Both the position numbers and the translations under genes were made by a program. DNA of 64,000 nucleotides from Enchytraeus crypticus (taxonomy: Eukaryota > Annelida > Clitellata > Enchytraeida > Enchytraeidae). How positions within the stretch are numbered: the stretch's first letter is position 1; each line of letters starts with the position of its first letter. The stretch is from positions 781,001-845,000 of the forward strand of contig CAJHZI010000535.1 in assembly GCA_905160935.1 (NCBI GenBank), written 5' to 3'. Positions 1-11,965 of the stretch are shown here, one piece after another. The notes under the pieces are model-generated. The model worked only from the letters and a program-made list of their open reading frames with translations, was not told the DNA's origin and made no database searches.

Positions 1-268
1 TGAACATCAAGAGTTTAATTTCAACAACAATGCACATTGGCAAGAAATTAAAAGTATTCTCGCTGATCTGCATAGTAATAAAGGTTCATTTAGCGAAAGT
101 AAAATAAATCTATACTTATGTAATTATTAATTTTCATGAAAAATCGTAACAGAAATATTCCGTAGTTAGGAAATAACCCAAAACTGTGTCTTTATGACCA
201 TCGTGTAGATTTTGCTGCATCTCTGGATCTAATTTAGGTAAGAAATTGCATTGTATAATATACATGGA

Positions 269-272
<4 letters not shown>

Positions 273-344
<72 letters not shown>
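273..344. repeat. (TA)n microsatellite
   Basis: An almost pure TA tract abutting the left inverted repeat of the transposon at 345. Confidence 0.95.
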
Positions 345-347
<3 letters not shown>

Positions 348-1129
348 TGTGAGTCATAAAAACATGTGCGCAGTATTTCGTGCACAACTTTGACAATTGT
401 TAACCGATTTTGAAAATATTTTCAGAATTATAAAGAAGGAGAAAAGTATTAATCTTAAATCTAGTTTTTGTGACATTTCTGCTTTATTTTAGACAATAAG
501 AGACGATTTTACAAACATAGTCTGTTTTTGTTGAAATTTTAAAATGGTGTTTACTAATGAAGATAACGCGCTCATAAATAAACTTGTACCTCTTAAAGGG
601 TGATGGTGCACATTGGTTGATTGCCGAAATTCCAACAAAAAATGGATGCTGGGAGGGCTAGATTGCTTATTAGAGAAATTGCGCCGAAAAGAAGAAAATA
701 AATAACGTGGACGAGTTGAAGCAACGCCTGGTGGACGTTTGGCAAGACATGCAGCAATCTGTCATTGACAACGCAAAGATGAGTAGCGCAAGCGTCTCCG
801 TGCTTGTATTCGCGCCAAAGGAGGACATTTTGAGCATATGCTTTGACAGTTTACAGTAGCCGTATTACACTGTTTCGTGTGTTTCATTTTTAGTTCCACT
901 GAATTTGTAAACATTCTGTAGCGATTGATTTACTTAAACTGAATATTTTCAGTAGCGCATATTTTCAAGCAATGCTTCAACACAGAAATAATAATTAACA
1001 GAGTCACTTAATGTTATTTTATAGCAAATGTTTTCCTGATTATACATATGCAAGAAGTTAAAAAATCGGTTCACTAATACAAAAGTTATGAGCGAGAGAC
1101 TGCGCACATGTATTTTTTTACTCACAGTG
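345..1129 (+). mobile_element. Internally deleted Tc1/mariner-type transposon
   Basis: Terminal inverted repeats start CACTGTGAGT and share ACATGTGCGCAG; both ends sit inside (TA)n, the expected TA target. From 544 the reading MVFTNEDNALI..LVPLKG resembles the N-terminus of a Tc1/mariner-like transposase, and around 711-860 the reading VDELKQRLVDVW then RKRLRACIRAKGGHFEHML resembles its C-terminus. The central catalytic part is missing, with frame breaks and a stop in place of a Trp codon. It is a non-autonomous remnant in a gene 1 intron or downstream of it. Confidence 0.75.
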
Positions 1130-1130
1130 C

Positions 1131-1140
1131 ATATATATAT

Positions 1141-1226
<86 letters not shown>
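1131..1226. repeat. (TA)n microsatellite
   Basis: TA tract with few interruptions, directly after the right end of the same transposon. Together with 273-344 it looks like one array split by the insertion. Confidence 0.95.
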
Positions 1227-1229
<3 letters not shown>

Positions 1230-1439
1230 AATATATAAAGGCTTTTTCTAGTATTGTTGTAGACCTACATAAAAACTTCAGATAGGTGAATATAGATTTA
1301 TAGATTTTAGGAATTTCAATGACTAAACATTAAATGAGAACGCCAAATATAAGAAATAAATCAAATATGATGTTATAGTTACTTTGTTTGAACTTAGAGC
1401 AAAATATATTTTAATATATGCTAAACCATGTTAACTAAC

Positions 1440-1600
1440 GCATGGTTAACTAAGGTGAGAGGTCGCTGGTTCGAGACTCCGTTGAGACTGAGTTTTACGT
1501 TAACAGGGGCGCAGGAAAAACCAAGACTTGTACACTTGGTGGTGTCAGGTCGAAGGGTGACTGACTTTTGAGATTAAATGGGACATTAAAAGAAAGTTTA
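1440..1600 (+). mobile_element. tRNA-derived SINE-like sequence
   Basis: Contains GAGAGGTCGCTGGTTCGAGA, with a B-box-like GGTTCGAGACTCC. The same head is found at 52590-52800. No cloverleaf of a functional tRNA can be drawn. Confidence 0.45.
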
Positions 1601-1685
1601 TAATAAACTAAGGTTGTGGCTTAACGTAGAGTTATATAGCGTTACAAGGAAATCAATGACATTCTAAAAGATTATGTAAACTTAC

Positions 1686-1922
1686 AGCAGCTGCGGTTCA
1701 GATCGTAGTGGTTCACGACTGAGCTTGGAGATCTAGAAGGATTAGCAGATGTCCCGTGCCAGCAAGTCTTATCCTGAGTGTTATAATCAACACTGAGACA
1801 GGCTGGTCTATCAATGCACGCTTGCTTACAAGTGTCTTCAGTGTACGTGTTCGCTGATCCCTGCTGAGATAATCCACTAGAACTTGATCCCGGATAAGAT
1901 GACCACGGTGAAGAACACGCAC
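1686..1922 (-). CDS. Gene 1 exon 14: PAN/apple-like domain (type B)
   Basis: A 79-codon phase 1-1 exon (donor T|GTAAGT). Starts GACSSPWSSYPGSSSSGL and ends VNHYDLNRSC, nearly the same as the exon at 17608. The acceptor AAAAAAAG is unusual: it lacks a pyrimidine tract, so use of this exon is slightly less sure. It is the last exon of gene 1 visible; the phase requires at least one more exon beyond the window's left edge. Confidence 0.85.
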
Positions 1923-2849
1923 CTTTTTTTATAAAAGCAGATTGAACTTGCTTCATTATTATGATAATTATAATTGATAATTCATTTAAATATTCATTTA
2001 AATAGTCTAATCTATGCGCACTCGAATTTATCAGTAAGTCGCTAGATACTGATTATAGAGGACTGTAGAATAGCTCCATATTAAAATGTTATTTTCGAAG
2101 TATACATGTACATGTATACAGTATATGACGAAGAAGAGTTCAGAAAGGGTTAGAAAAACTTCCTCCGACGAATATTTTTCCGCAACAAAACCCATAGTGC
2201 CTTTTGGAATTTAGTATAATTTTGATGGGATGAATATTTGGTCTACCGAATGCTTATAGGCTATTGAGCTTGAAGGCAGAAATTAGGAGGAACTATCTTG
2301 TACTCTCTGTTATACACCTGGGGATGCCAATAATTTTTGACTGAAAACTAAAAGGAGATGTATAGCTACATGTAAAATAAAAATTAATGACAAATAATTA
2401 ATATCTTCGCTCATTTATAAACATATTAATCTCAACCGTAATTCAGTATCGCAAGACATATTTGCTTTTTAATAAATTTAGTAAAACTTAATTACACATT
2501 TCGGATATGTATTCCATATTCGTAGATTTCAGTAGATCTAAGTAAATACCAACCGTAGATCGTTTCTAACACTGGTTAACATACATAAGTCTCTGTTCAG
2601 AATTTATTTTATTTTATTCATGTAAATACGTATTAACGACGACGCCATCTTCGTATTGCCCTCTCTATCGTTTACTTTCTGAAGTATAATTATATATGTA
2701 AAGAACTGTGAAACTTATAAAGCATATAGACTTATGAACTTATAAAAACTTACAAAACTGGGTAACTTATATTTTTAATAGTTCAACTTTATAGAATTTC
2801 ACGGGCCTTCGATGTGGATTAAGTTAATTTGCAATCTCTTTCTCTCTTA

Positions 2850-3040
2850 GTGCACTGCCTACTGGCAGATCCATGGTACATAAGGCCTCCACTCTTCTCT
2901 GTCTTCTGCCTTCCTCTTCATTTCAACATATGAGTGGGTCTTTAAATCATCTAACATACCTAATCTCGGCCTGCCCCTGCCTCGTTTTCCTTCCATTCTA
3001 CTTTCTATGGCCTCTTTTAATAAACCTTCCCCCCAGCGAC
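2850..3040 (-). mobile_element. 3' fragment of (TA)-associated LINE (family L-TA)
   Basis: Minus-strand reading GEGLLKEAIESRMEGKRGRG...[21 protein letters not shown] matches the C-terminal part of the LINE at 14072 and 28771. It ends with the conserved stem-loop CTGCCAGTAGGCAG and a GCACTAAG terminus followed by a GA-rich tail. Only the last roughly 190 nt are present. Confidence 0.8.
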
Positions 3041-3561
3041 TTACTGATGAATTCGAGTGCGCATAGATTATACTATTTAAATGAATTTGCAATATAAACG
3101 CCAATTACAGATTGTGCTTACTTTTCTCAAGCTATGGAAATCTATTCACTGCAGGATATTTTATCTTTGGATTTTAGGTTAAAATTATCCCGTTTAACGT
3201 ATATTTGCCTCGAATTAGATGTCCTCTTTAATCGCAAAGTCTATCTGAATCATGAAATCCTATCAGGTATATAATGTAGTCTATTCGCAGGGCAAAACGA
3301 CTATGCTTAATATATTTAATGTATTTATAATTCACCAAATAGAATATTTGTTTTGATGTTATGTACATGTTATATTTATGCAATGCATGTATGTTGTCCA
3401 TTTCAAATAAATTAACTAATCTGCGCTATTCCTATATAGGTTTATATTAGCATCGATTCAAATCATCTAGTATCTTAAAATAAATGTTATTGGTATGTGC
3501 TGCTCCTACAATGAACAAACTTCCGAAAAATATTGTGTTACCAGAATTCATTTACTCTTAC

Positions 3562-3798
3562 CACAGTTTCTAGATAGATCAAAGTGGTCAACAGCGGAAT
3601 TGGCAGCCCTCGAAGGAGTTGCAGTAGTTCCATGCCAGCATGTTCTATCCAGATTGTTGAAGTCAACGCTTTGACAATTTGCGGCAGTAATGCAGGCTTC
3701 TTGACATGTTTCTCTAGTGTAGGTGCCTGCAGATCCCTGTTGAGTTAATCCCGGTGCACTGAATCCTTGATACGTTGTCCAACTATATGTGCAACCGG
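3562..3798 (-). CDS. Gene 1 exon 13: PAN/apple-like domain (type A)
   Basis: A 79-codon phase 1-1 exon (acceptor ATGTCCAG, donor G|GTAAGA). Reads AGCTYSWTTYQGFSAPGL, ETCQEACITAANCQSVDFN, NLDRTCWHG and VDHFDLSRNC. No in-frame ATG lies before its core, so a start-codon-based scan would miss it. Very close to the exon at 4267: an adjacent tandem duplicate about 0.7 kb away. Confidence 0.9.
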
Positions 3799-4266
3799 CT
3801 GGACATATTTATACATAAATTAGTGGTACCATACTATTAGTGGAATTAATAAATATTCAGTTTCATATCAAGCGCAACATCGCTCAAAGTAATTATAGAA
3901 ATTCATTCATGAAATCAGTACTCCGACATACGAAGAAGAACACTTAGAGTCATTTCACTACATGACGGATTATGTCGATAAGTTAAATTAAAAATGTCAG
4001 GAGCTTTATATGCAAAATACATATGAGAGAAATGATTTATCCAAAACTAACGTCTTGACAGTAATTGAGAACAATGTATGACCTATATTGCAGACCAAAT
4101 TCGTTAATATTATTAACAAATATAACATTGATGCAAATCGCAAATCAAATCCACTTAAATTACTTGGTGTATAAGAATTCTATGTTGCATTGCTCTGCAT
4201 TTTTATAATTGATATCCATTGAGATTGCGAAATGGCTTAGTTTGGGTGAAATATAAATATACTTAC

Positions 4267-4503
4267 CACAGTTTCTGGAGAGATCAAAGTGGTCAACAGC
4301 TGAATTTGCAGCCCTCGAAGGAGTTGCAGTAGTTCCATGCCAGCATGTTCTATCCAGATTGTTATAATCAACACTCAAACAATTTGAGGAAGCAATACAA
4401 GCTTGTTGACATGTTTCTCTCGTGTGAGTGCCTGCCGTACCTTGTTGAGTTAATCCTGGTGCACTGAATCCTTGATATGTTGTCCAACTGTATGTGCAAC
4501 CAG
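4267..4503 (-). CDS. Gene 1 exon 12: PAN/apple-like domain (type A)
   Basis: A 79-codon phase 1-1 exon (acceptor ATATACAG, donor G|GTAAGT). Starts AGCTYSWTTYQGFSAPGL, contains ETCQQACIASSNCLSVDYN, NLDRTCWHG, and ends VDHFDLSRNC. It is a single type A unit with a normal intron after it, unlike the A halves of the double exons. Confidence 0.9.
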
Positions 4504-5237
4504 CTGTATATAGAAAATAAATATGTACATAGAGTCTCATATTTAATCAGTCTTATGATAAATGATTAACAGCATAAACTAAGAAGATAGGGCTATGCTT
4601 GAAAGAATACTGAGAAATTCATTTCAGACGAATTATGAACTCTAAAATATTACATGTATCTTTCACTTAATTTATACGTTCACAATTAATATTTGGCATT
4701 AATTCGCACACTACAAATAGAATTGTAAATACAAGTCTACGTAATGATATATTTCACAGGAAATTTTATAATCAGTCTAAGATTAAAAACTAAAAAGATA
4801 ACAGGAAGAGCGCATAAGAGTTTTTCGAAATTGATATAGCCCATTTTGTAATAAGCTACAATATGAAGAACATTTGAAGGCTACGGTGCCACAGAGTATT
4901 GAATGGCCAGAGCAGTGTAACAAAACATGTGTTTAAATAATATTATTAATGAGTTACTTTCAAAAGGCCTATCTAAGCATGGGTCAGGCAGGCCAATGTT
5001 AGATGCTTAATAGAGAATAATGGATTTTAAAGTACAAATTTATGCGCTGCGAATGCCTATGCATAGAGTATGTATAGGCAATAGTATGAACAATACTTGA
5101 ATTAAATTCAGCTGAATAACTTCAAATTGTTCTTGGTTGATAAAGTACCTCTGTTGAAGCAGACGGATGGTAGACGAAATAACTATCCCCGAAACTAAAA
5201 AAATATCTGCGCGCAGGGTGAAAATTAAAAAAAATTA

Positions 5238-6137
5238 TTCCCTAGCAAAATTGCGATAACTTTGTCAATTCTTGCTGTTTCGCTTTGTAATTCTAGTCGT
5301 CTGTAGAAGAGGAATTTTTTTCAGAAGCTCACCAAACGTTGTACAAATATTTTAATATTACCGAAGCTATCCTAGTTTACGACAAAAATGGATTTTTTAA
5401 ATTAACAGGACATTACAATTGAATTTAAATATTAAGTCACATCCAAAAAAGCTCTCGAGCAACAAAGTAAATACACACATTTCGTAAAACTAATAGGCTA
5501 ATAATCTGGCTTAGACTAAATATTGCGAAATCAAATAAAGCTTCTAAGGTAGTTTTCAATAGCTGGTCATAAAAGCAATAAATCTAAGAATAAAAAAATT
5601 ATGTTCGAAGGGGAATTAAAACGTTAATTCTTTGATGTTTATATCTGGTGAATCATTCTTTGACTTTTATCTGAAAACAATGTTTAAAATGCCTTAAAAC
5701 TCAAACGCAGAAATACGTCGGAATTCTTATCAGCTGTTCTTCAAGGGATCTGGAAAGCCCTACCACAGCACATCAGTCCAATAACAGCGCAATTTTATCA
5801 GTAAGCAAAAACCTTCTGACTCCCATCAAAGCTCAAGGAGCTCATTCAAACACAATATGTAGCACAGTATCAGAGTCGTCAATACCTGTAGGCCATTTTC
5901 AGAGTCAACAAATTCTATAATGGAACTGATCATATTTGACCTTTTATCTTGCTTATTAATTGAAAAAATAATAATACTTATAATTGTTTCGTAAAACATG
6001 GATAATTCCGGTCCTGTTGTAAATATTTCTACAAAATTTCCTGAGCTTTTGCAAAAATTACTCCTCTACAAAAGAATTGAATTTTAAAGTAAATTATCAA
6101 GAATTGACTAAGTTATCGTAAATTTGCATAGGGAAGC
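5238..6137. mobile_element. Diverged fold-back element (inverted repeat arms)
   Basis: About 130 nt at 5238-5375 (TTCCCTAGCAAAATTGCGAT...) recur inverted at 6005-6137 with roughly a quarter to a third of positions changed by eye. Both arms contain ATAACTT(T/A)GTCAATTCTTG. No coding capacity seen between them. Probably an old MITE-like insertion in a gene 1 intron. Confidence 0.5.
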
Positions 6138-6412
6138 AAAGTTTAGAGCAGGTTTTTTGAAAATATTTTAGTCTTAATTAAGTCATGCTACCAATAATTG
6201 ATTATTACTGATTATAGAGTAGATAAAGTATTATACTTCATTATACTTCATATAAACTTAATATTGAACTATCGGAGAGATAATAAGCAAAAATCATTCT
6301 GTTGAGCTACATGTAGGTCTAACTTAGAATGAATTTATCAGAACAACCATTTGTATCTACATATATTATATATCTTAGAAAAATATGACAAAAAGGTAAA
6401 AGCATTACATAC

Positions 6413-6472
6413 GATTTTGGGTGTTTCTTGTCGTAAGCAGCGTAATAGTTGAAGGTAGTTGAGTTCCTGACA
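6413..6472 (-). CDS. Gene 1 exon 11: Ser/Thr-rich linker
   Basis: A 60-nt phase 1-1 exon (acceptor CATTGCAG, donor C|GTATGT) reading SGTQLPSTITLLTTRNTQN after the split codon. It is one codon shorter than, and diverged from, the linkers at 11415 and 15876 but keeps the GTQ.PST start, the Thr richness and the same splice signals. It follows a type B and precedes a type A domain. Confidence 0.75.
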
Positions 6473-7399
6473 CTGCAATGAGAGTATAATAATAGAATAA
6501 TAGAATAATAGTATTTGAATTTGAATTACACATGTAGGGCCTATGGTAGTTTTGATGGAAGTACTACGCTACATATAAAGCTTTTAAAGGACCAAATAAA
6601 TAGTTTAGTGTCATAATAAATATATAATTCCAGTACGTAACAACTAGATTTGAAAACAATGAGACTAAAACCTCAAAAGACGAAGTTATCATGGGCTTAC
6701 TCTCTTCATAGAAGACGGTGATTACCAAGCACTAGATTCAGAATCACTCTCAACTACAAATCCCTTCAGACACCGTCCCAATGATATCAATGGCTTTGCC
6801 TTTAAAGATATTTATACTATAGATATTATGTAAAGAATATATAATTTTCCGAACGGTTTCCAGTTTCATATTCTCTCATATTAAAGAAGTGATAGAAAAA
6901 TTCTTTTTTAAATGCGGTAGGATATAAAAGAATGACATTAAAGCAATTGCAATAAGGAGATGAGTTGTTGTATTATGTAAACAAAAATTTAATGCAACGG
7001 CATAGTGTTAGCAGAAGCTTAATAATGCATAGATTTTGGCGATTTGGCAACACTTTTGCATATGAAAATGAAAATAGACGAGCAAAACTAAATTTAATTG
7101 TTTTAATAAAATAAGAATAATTAATTTGAATAAATTCTATTTAAAATTAATCTTTTTATTTTAATTTAATAGTTCTGTGCCAATGGCCAGCCGTTGGGCT
7201 GCGCACGAAGAGAAGGATATTCGTATTAGGATAGGCCTAGTTTAAACACTCTACTCAGATGGGATTCATATTTTATTCTACTTCACAGTCTAGTCGTCAA
7301 GTGTAGCCTAATAACGACACCAACCACACACAATTCGAGTGCTACCCTAGTCCACAAAACCATTGAGCACTATGAAAACTAATCCAAACAGCTGAGAAT

Positions 7400-8110
7400 A
7401 GTGTGAAGTCTATTAGACGGTGCGAACAAAAATCCGGGAAACGAGTCGAAGGATGAGTATTTACCGAATGGACATTAAAGTGTATGAATATTTGATGGTT
7501 AAGAGAGAGTAAAGAGAAAAGCACCCACGAAACTGTTCACTAGCAGGGAAAGATGACAAGAGATGAAGATAGAAATGAAGGGGTGCTCAAAGTGAAAGGA
7601 AGATAATTCCATATAGCTTGAGCATCATGTCAGCTAGAAGCATTTGGACATCCTGCTGTGAGAAGGAATGTTTGGTCTCTCTAGAGCAACTAATCTAAAT
7701 TAATTTAGAAGACCTAGTAAAGGACAGCAGGGAGGTACAATGCCTTGCTTGCAATATGTATGTCGTGTAACACAAGACAGGAGTGTGTAATGGATTTGCA
7801 TGCCTGAAAATCCGTCTTGCAAAAATTTCTTCCCTAAATTTGAGCATGTATAAGGACTTCAGGACTGGAGCCATATGTGGGTACCTAGAGTTGTGGAAGA
7901 CTGCAGGTGTAATTAAATTATGAACGAACTGAAACGTATCAATCTCGCAACGGAGAAAATTCAACTGAGAGTAGCAGTAGTACAGCTTTGACTGTACGAG
8001 ATCAGTGCCCATCATCATGAGTCCAATGACACAGAGATAAGGTCGCCTACGACGCAGATCTCGGATGTGGTAGAAACAAATCCAGGTCAGTGACATTTTG
8101 AAGATATATT
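7400..8110 (-). mobile_element. Decayed LINE fragment, CR1/L2-like C-terminus
   Basis: Minus-strand translation from 8096 down reads HIRDLRRRRPYL, LVQSKLYYCYSQLN, ITPAVFHNSRYPHMAPVLKS and RHANPLHTP. This follows the C-terminal pattern of CR1/L2 elements (LVHSKLDYCNSLL ... QNSLARAV ... HITPVLKSLHWL). Further reading to about 7400 is broken by frame changes. Confidence 0.6.
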
Positions 8111-8833
8111 GGTCGAATATTGGACAGAAATCAACTAAGCAACTAGTTTAATGCTATAAAAGGAGAGGGTGATTAAAACCTAGTGCAATTGTAGTAGTCG
8201 TTGAGATGCGCCACACGCAGCAAACACCCAGTTCAGTGGGATTTAGTACTCAATCATTAGCAGACATTCATGACTACAGTGACTGAAATAATTGCTGAAG
8301 GCAAAACTTTTATATCAGGATAATAACGGGGGGAGATAACAAGGGTAAAGCTGCTATCATCACAGAAAAGTTGGCAAGCAAGTGAATCAGAGAATACTAA
8401 ATAGCTTTTAATAGAATTTGAAGCTATTTGACGAGGAAATAAAACTCATTTAACACTATGACTACAATTGGCAATATCCAAGATTCAGACTGCGCTAATA
8501 ATGTGTGCGAACACATGTATTTCAATATCGAGGAAACCAATAAATGAAGTAAGAATTTTTATCTCGAAGCACTTGAACCTTCAGAAATCCATATTTAGTA
8601 GCTTAGGTGTAATCTATGTTTATGAGCTTGGCAATAAAGTCAAATAATGTGGATAGTATAGCTAACGCTATTGATGAATTTGATCCCCTGTCGCCATCGA
8701 TTTCGATTACAATAGAATAGTAAAAGATAGGAGACCTTAAGTAATATAAAAGATATAAAAATTGTAATAATTGGAATAACATAAACGGCTTTACTTTGGA
8801 TTACTCAATATAGGCATAAGTATATTAGCTTAC

Positions 8834-9307
8834 AGCAGCTGCGGTTCAGATCGTAGTGGTTCACGACTGAGCTAGGAGATCTAGAGGGATTTGTAGATGT
8901 TCCGTGCCAGCAAGTTTTATCCTGAGTGTTATAATCAACACTGAGACAGGCTGGTCTATCAATGCACGCTTGCTTACAAGTGTCTTCAGTGTACGTGTTA
9001 GCTGTACCCTGCTGAGATAATCCATTAGCATTGGATCCAGGATACGATGTCCATGGTGTTGCGCAGGTACCACAATTTCTAGAAAGATCAAAATGGTCAA
9101 CCATTGAATTTGCGGTCCTCGAAGGCGTTGCAGCAGTTCCATGCCAGCATGTTCTATCCAGATTGTTATAATCAACACTCAAACAAGTGATGGATGTAAT
9201 GCAAGCTTGTTGGCATGTTTCTTTCGTATAAGTGCCTGCCGATCCTTGTTGAGTTAATCCTGGAGCACTGAATCCTTGATATGTTGTCCAACTATATGTA
9301 CAACCCG
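8834..9307 (-). CDS. Gene 1 exon 10: fused double PAN/apple-like domains (A+B)
   Basis: A second 474-nt exon, phase 1-1 (acceptor TTTTTCAG, donor T|GTAAGC). Type A half starts CTYSWTTYQGFSAPGL and ends VDHFDLSRNC; type B half starts GTCATPWTSYPGSNANGL and ends VNHYDLNRSC. It differs from the exon at 11966 by few residues (for example TKETC for TRETC, HGTSTNPS for HGTSANPS). The flanking intron after position 9307 also resembles that after 12439, so the copies arose by segmental duplication. Confidence 0.9.
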
Positions 9308-9487
9308 CTGAAAAAGTTACAAAAAGTTGAAATACATAATAAATTGTGGTTTATCTTATGTGAAAAGTTTCAAGAGAAGAAAGTGTCAGATTAAGAAGCG
9401 ATTTGCCCCGTAAAAACACAATCAAGTTTAATTTAATCTTAATTACTAGAATATATTTGAAAAGAATACTTCATGCAAATATATAAA

Positions 9488-10155
9488 GGAAATCTTAAAA
9501 TATACTGATTGACATAGTCAAACAGATATTTGAGGACATTTAAATTTATCATTTAATTTATTACTGGAAAACAGCAGATACATGCATGCTTCGAATATGC
9601 CACGGAGCTATATACACCTAAATGAAGCTTTTACATCGTTGCTAAGTGTGATAGATCTGATATTAGTCAGTCATATGTTAATGACAATGTGATTTTAGTA
9701 AGAAAATAGATTTTTACATAATATTATATGGTTTGTCTTCCTACGGCTTCGTAATTAGGGCTAATATAAAGTCCAATGTAACAGGACAAGTAAAATAATC
9801 TGTTTGACTGTGTCAATCAGTATATTTTAAGATTTCTTATATATATATATATTTATATTTATATATATTTTTATATATATTTATATATTTTACTTGTCCT
9901 GTTACACTGGACTTTATATTAGGCCTAATTACGAAGCCGTAGGAAGGCAAACCATATAATATTATGTAAAAATCTATTTTCTTACTAAAATCACATTGTC
10001 ATTAGCATATGACTGACTAAGATCAGATCTATCACACTTAGCAACGATGTAAAAGCTTCATTTAGGTGTATATAGCTCCGTGGCATATTCGAAACATGCA
10101 TGTATCTGCTGTTTTCCAGTAATAAATTAAATGATAAATTTAAATGTCCTCAAAT
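9488..10155. repeat. Compound inverted repeat X-Y-X'-(TA)-Y'
   Basis: Y (about 9528-9796) recurs inverted at about 9887-10155 with high identity (for instance GACAAGTAAAA against TTTTACTTGTC, and TGAGGACATTTAAA against TTTAAATGTCCTCA). X (about 9488-9530, AAATCTTAAAATATACTGAT) recurs inverted at about 9797-9838. The spacer 9839-9886 is TA-rich. It sits in the intron between gene 1 exons 9 and 10. Confidence 0.85.
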
Positions 10156-11414
10156 TTATGTGTGCATTGAGAACTAAATTAGACCACCGCCGGTGCAATA
10201 TGCTAGTGCCGCAAACCAATTATAGACTGTTCAATGTACTTAGTGTGCAACCTCGGACAATACACTGATTCTTCAGACAGAAACACAATCTTCTCGTATC
10301 CCATGGCAGCCATATTTACGTTTCCAAAAATTCTCAATCGCTTCTTACTCTAATAGTGTAAACGAAATAAAATCAGGCTGCATACTAATGGTTCCTTAAG
10401 ACAGTATGCAGCATTGAGCTATCACATGAACGATATTTGGCTAAAACTGAAACCGCACAAGTGAAACCACAAATTGAAATTGCAAATTGATCGAAGTGTT
10501 TGTTCGACGCAAATTATTCGAAGCAAGTGTTTCGAAGCATATTGTTCGTAGTAGTGAATGTTAGTGGTGCTACAGAGTTAGTGGTTCTACAGAGCAGGGT
10601 ATTAATGTGTCATTGGAAAATACTATTAAATAAATAGAAGTTTTCAAAATAAAGAAGCTTAGATATTTAAATTTATTATTAAAAAGGTTTCAAAAGAGAA
10701 ATATCTCTTTGAAACAGCTTCTTAAGATAAATTCAATCGGAATTAAGATTAGAGCCGCATTTATAATTTCGTTTGTAGAGCTCGGCCTGGTGTTAGAAAT
10801 TAAAAAACGACAAAAAATTCTAAATATAGCCTACATCAATAATTATTATAATCCACGAACATAATTAATTACAATTGTGGATTTTAAATATTTAAGGATG
10901 CCCATAAAGATGATAGATCACACAGTTTTACATGGAATCCTGATCAGGATCCTTATTCACTATACTTTGAAGCAACTAATTTATCATCCAATAAATCAAA
11001 TTACGATGGCTATGTAGGTCTAAATACCAACATGCTGTTACTTATTTGGCATGGGGAAAACATGGCTTTTCATATGATTGCTGGACCTACTATGACATGC
11101 AAAACTGTATAGGTTAGATTTATTTTATTATAGTTTGGATTAGTATAGAGCCTATGCCATGTTTAAATTACTACCAGTTTTTACAATTGATATTGAGATT
11201 AGAGCTTACATTCAACCATTATAGTTTTAGAAAATTAAATGTTCTGCAAGTAAACATTCTTTAAAGTAGGAAACTAATACACTACAGATCATGTAGATAG
11301 GCCTACTGAACTCAGCTACCGTAAATTACTCTACCCCAACTAATTTGCTTCATTTCACTTGTACTTTGGAGAATCAACTATTTTTCAAAACAATATATGT
11401 ACAAGACAACATAC

Positions 11415-11477
11415 GATTATTGGAAATGGTAGTAGCTGTTCGAGGATCAGGTGTTGACGATGGTTGAGTTACCTGCA
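11415..11477 (-). CDS. Gene 1 exon 9: Ser/Thr/Pro-rich linker
   Basis: A 63-nt phase 1-1 exon (acceptor TTTTCAG, donor C|GTATGT) encoding QVTQPSSTPDPRTATTISNN after the split codon. It is a paralogue of the linker at 15876, sharing position, size, splice sites and the TQPS.TPDPR core. It carries one N-x-S/T-free, Thr-rich spacer and joins a type B domain to a type A domain. Confidence 0.8.
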
Positions 11478-11965
11478 CTGAAAATAGGAAAAATAACAAA
11501 AACGTGATTTTTGAACTACAACAAATCAAAATGTTTTATTAAAAATCTACTTTGAATATAGTGCTTCCACACTACACAGAGATTTTCTGAAATGTTACTA
11601 TTGTGAAGTAATCTTTTTAAATCCATAGTTGGATCTTTGTAATTGCATAATATATAACTTTTGACTTAAATTGTGGAAGAAATTACCCGCTTCTTTAGAT
11701 AGCAGTATTGAAATTTTTAGTGCAGTATGGACTTCTTTTGATAACAGAAGAATTGGTTGATTTTGATATCAGTATTGAATCTGTAGACTAAACAGTATTA
11801 GTTCTTCTAAACTCAACATTGGGCGCAAGTACTGTTGCAAATACCGAAAATATTGGCCGTAGATTAATTTGTAAACCCAAGGAGCTAAGATAATTTCAAC
11901 ATGAAATATATTTCTGCAGGCTCATATTAACATTTTAACTAGGTGTACTGCGTATTAACACTTAC

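Noticed and set aside
949-1285. Open frames of alternating Ile-Tyr (also at 14422-14788, 29239-29658, 47168-47565, 57366-57905)
   Set aside because: Translations of (TA)n arrays, not genes.
1672-9182. A conserved extra Cys after the last domain Cys (…RSCCK…)
   Set aside because: It arises from reading into the donor site. After splicing the codon becomes Leu (TTG) or Gly, so it is not in the protein.
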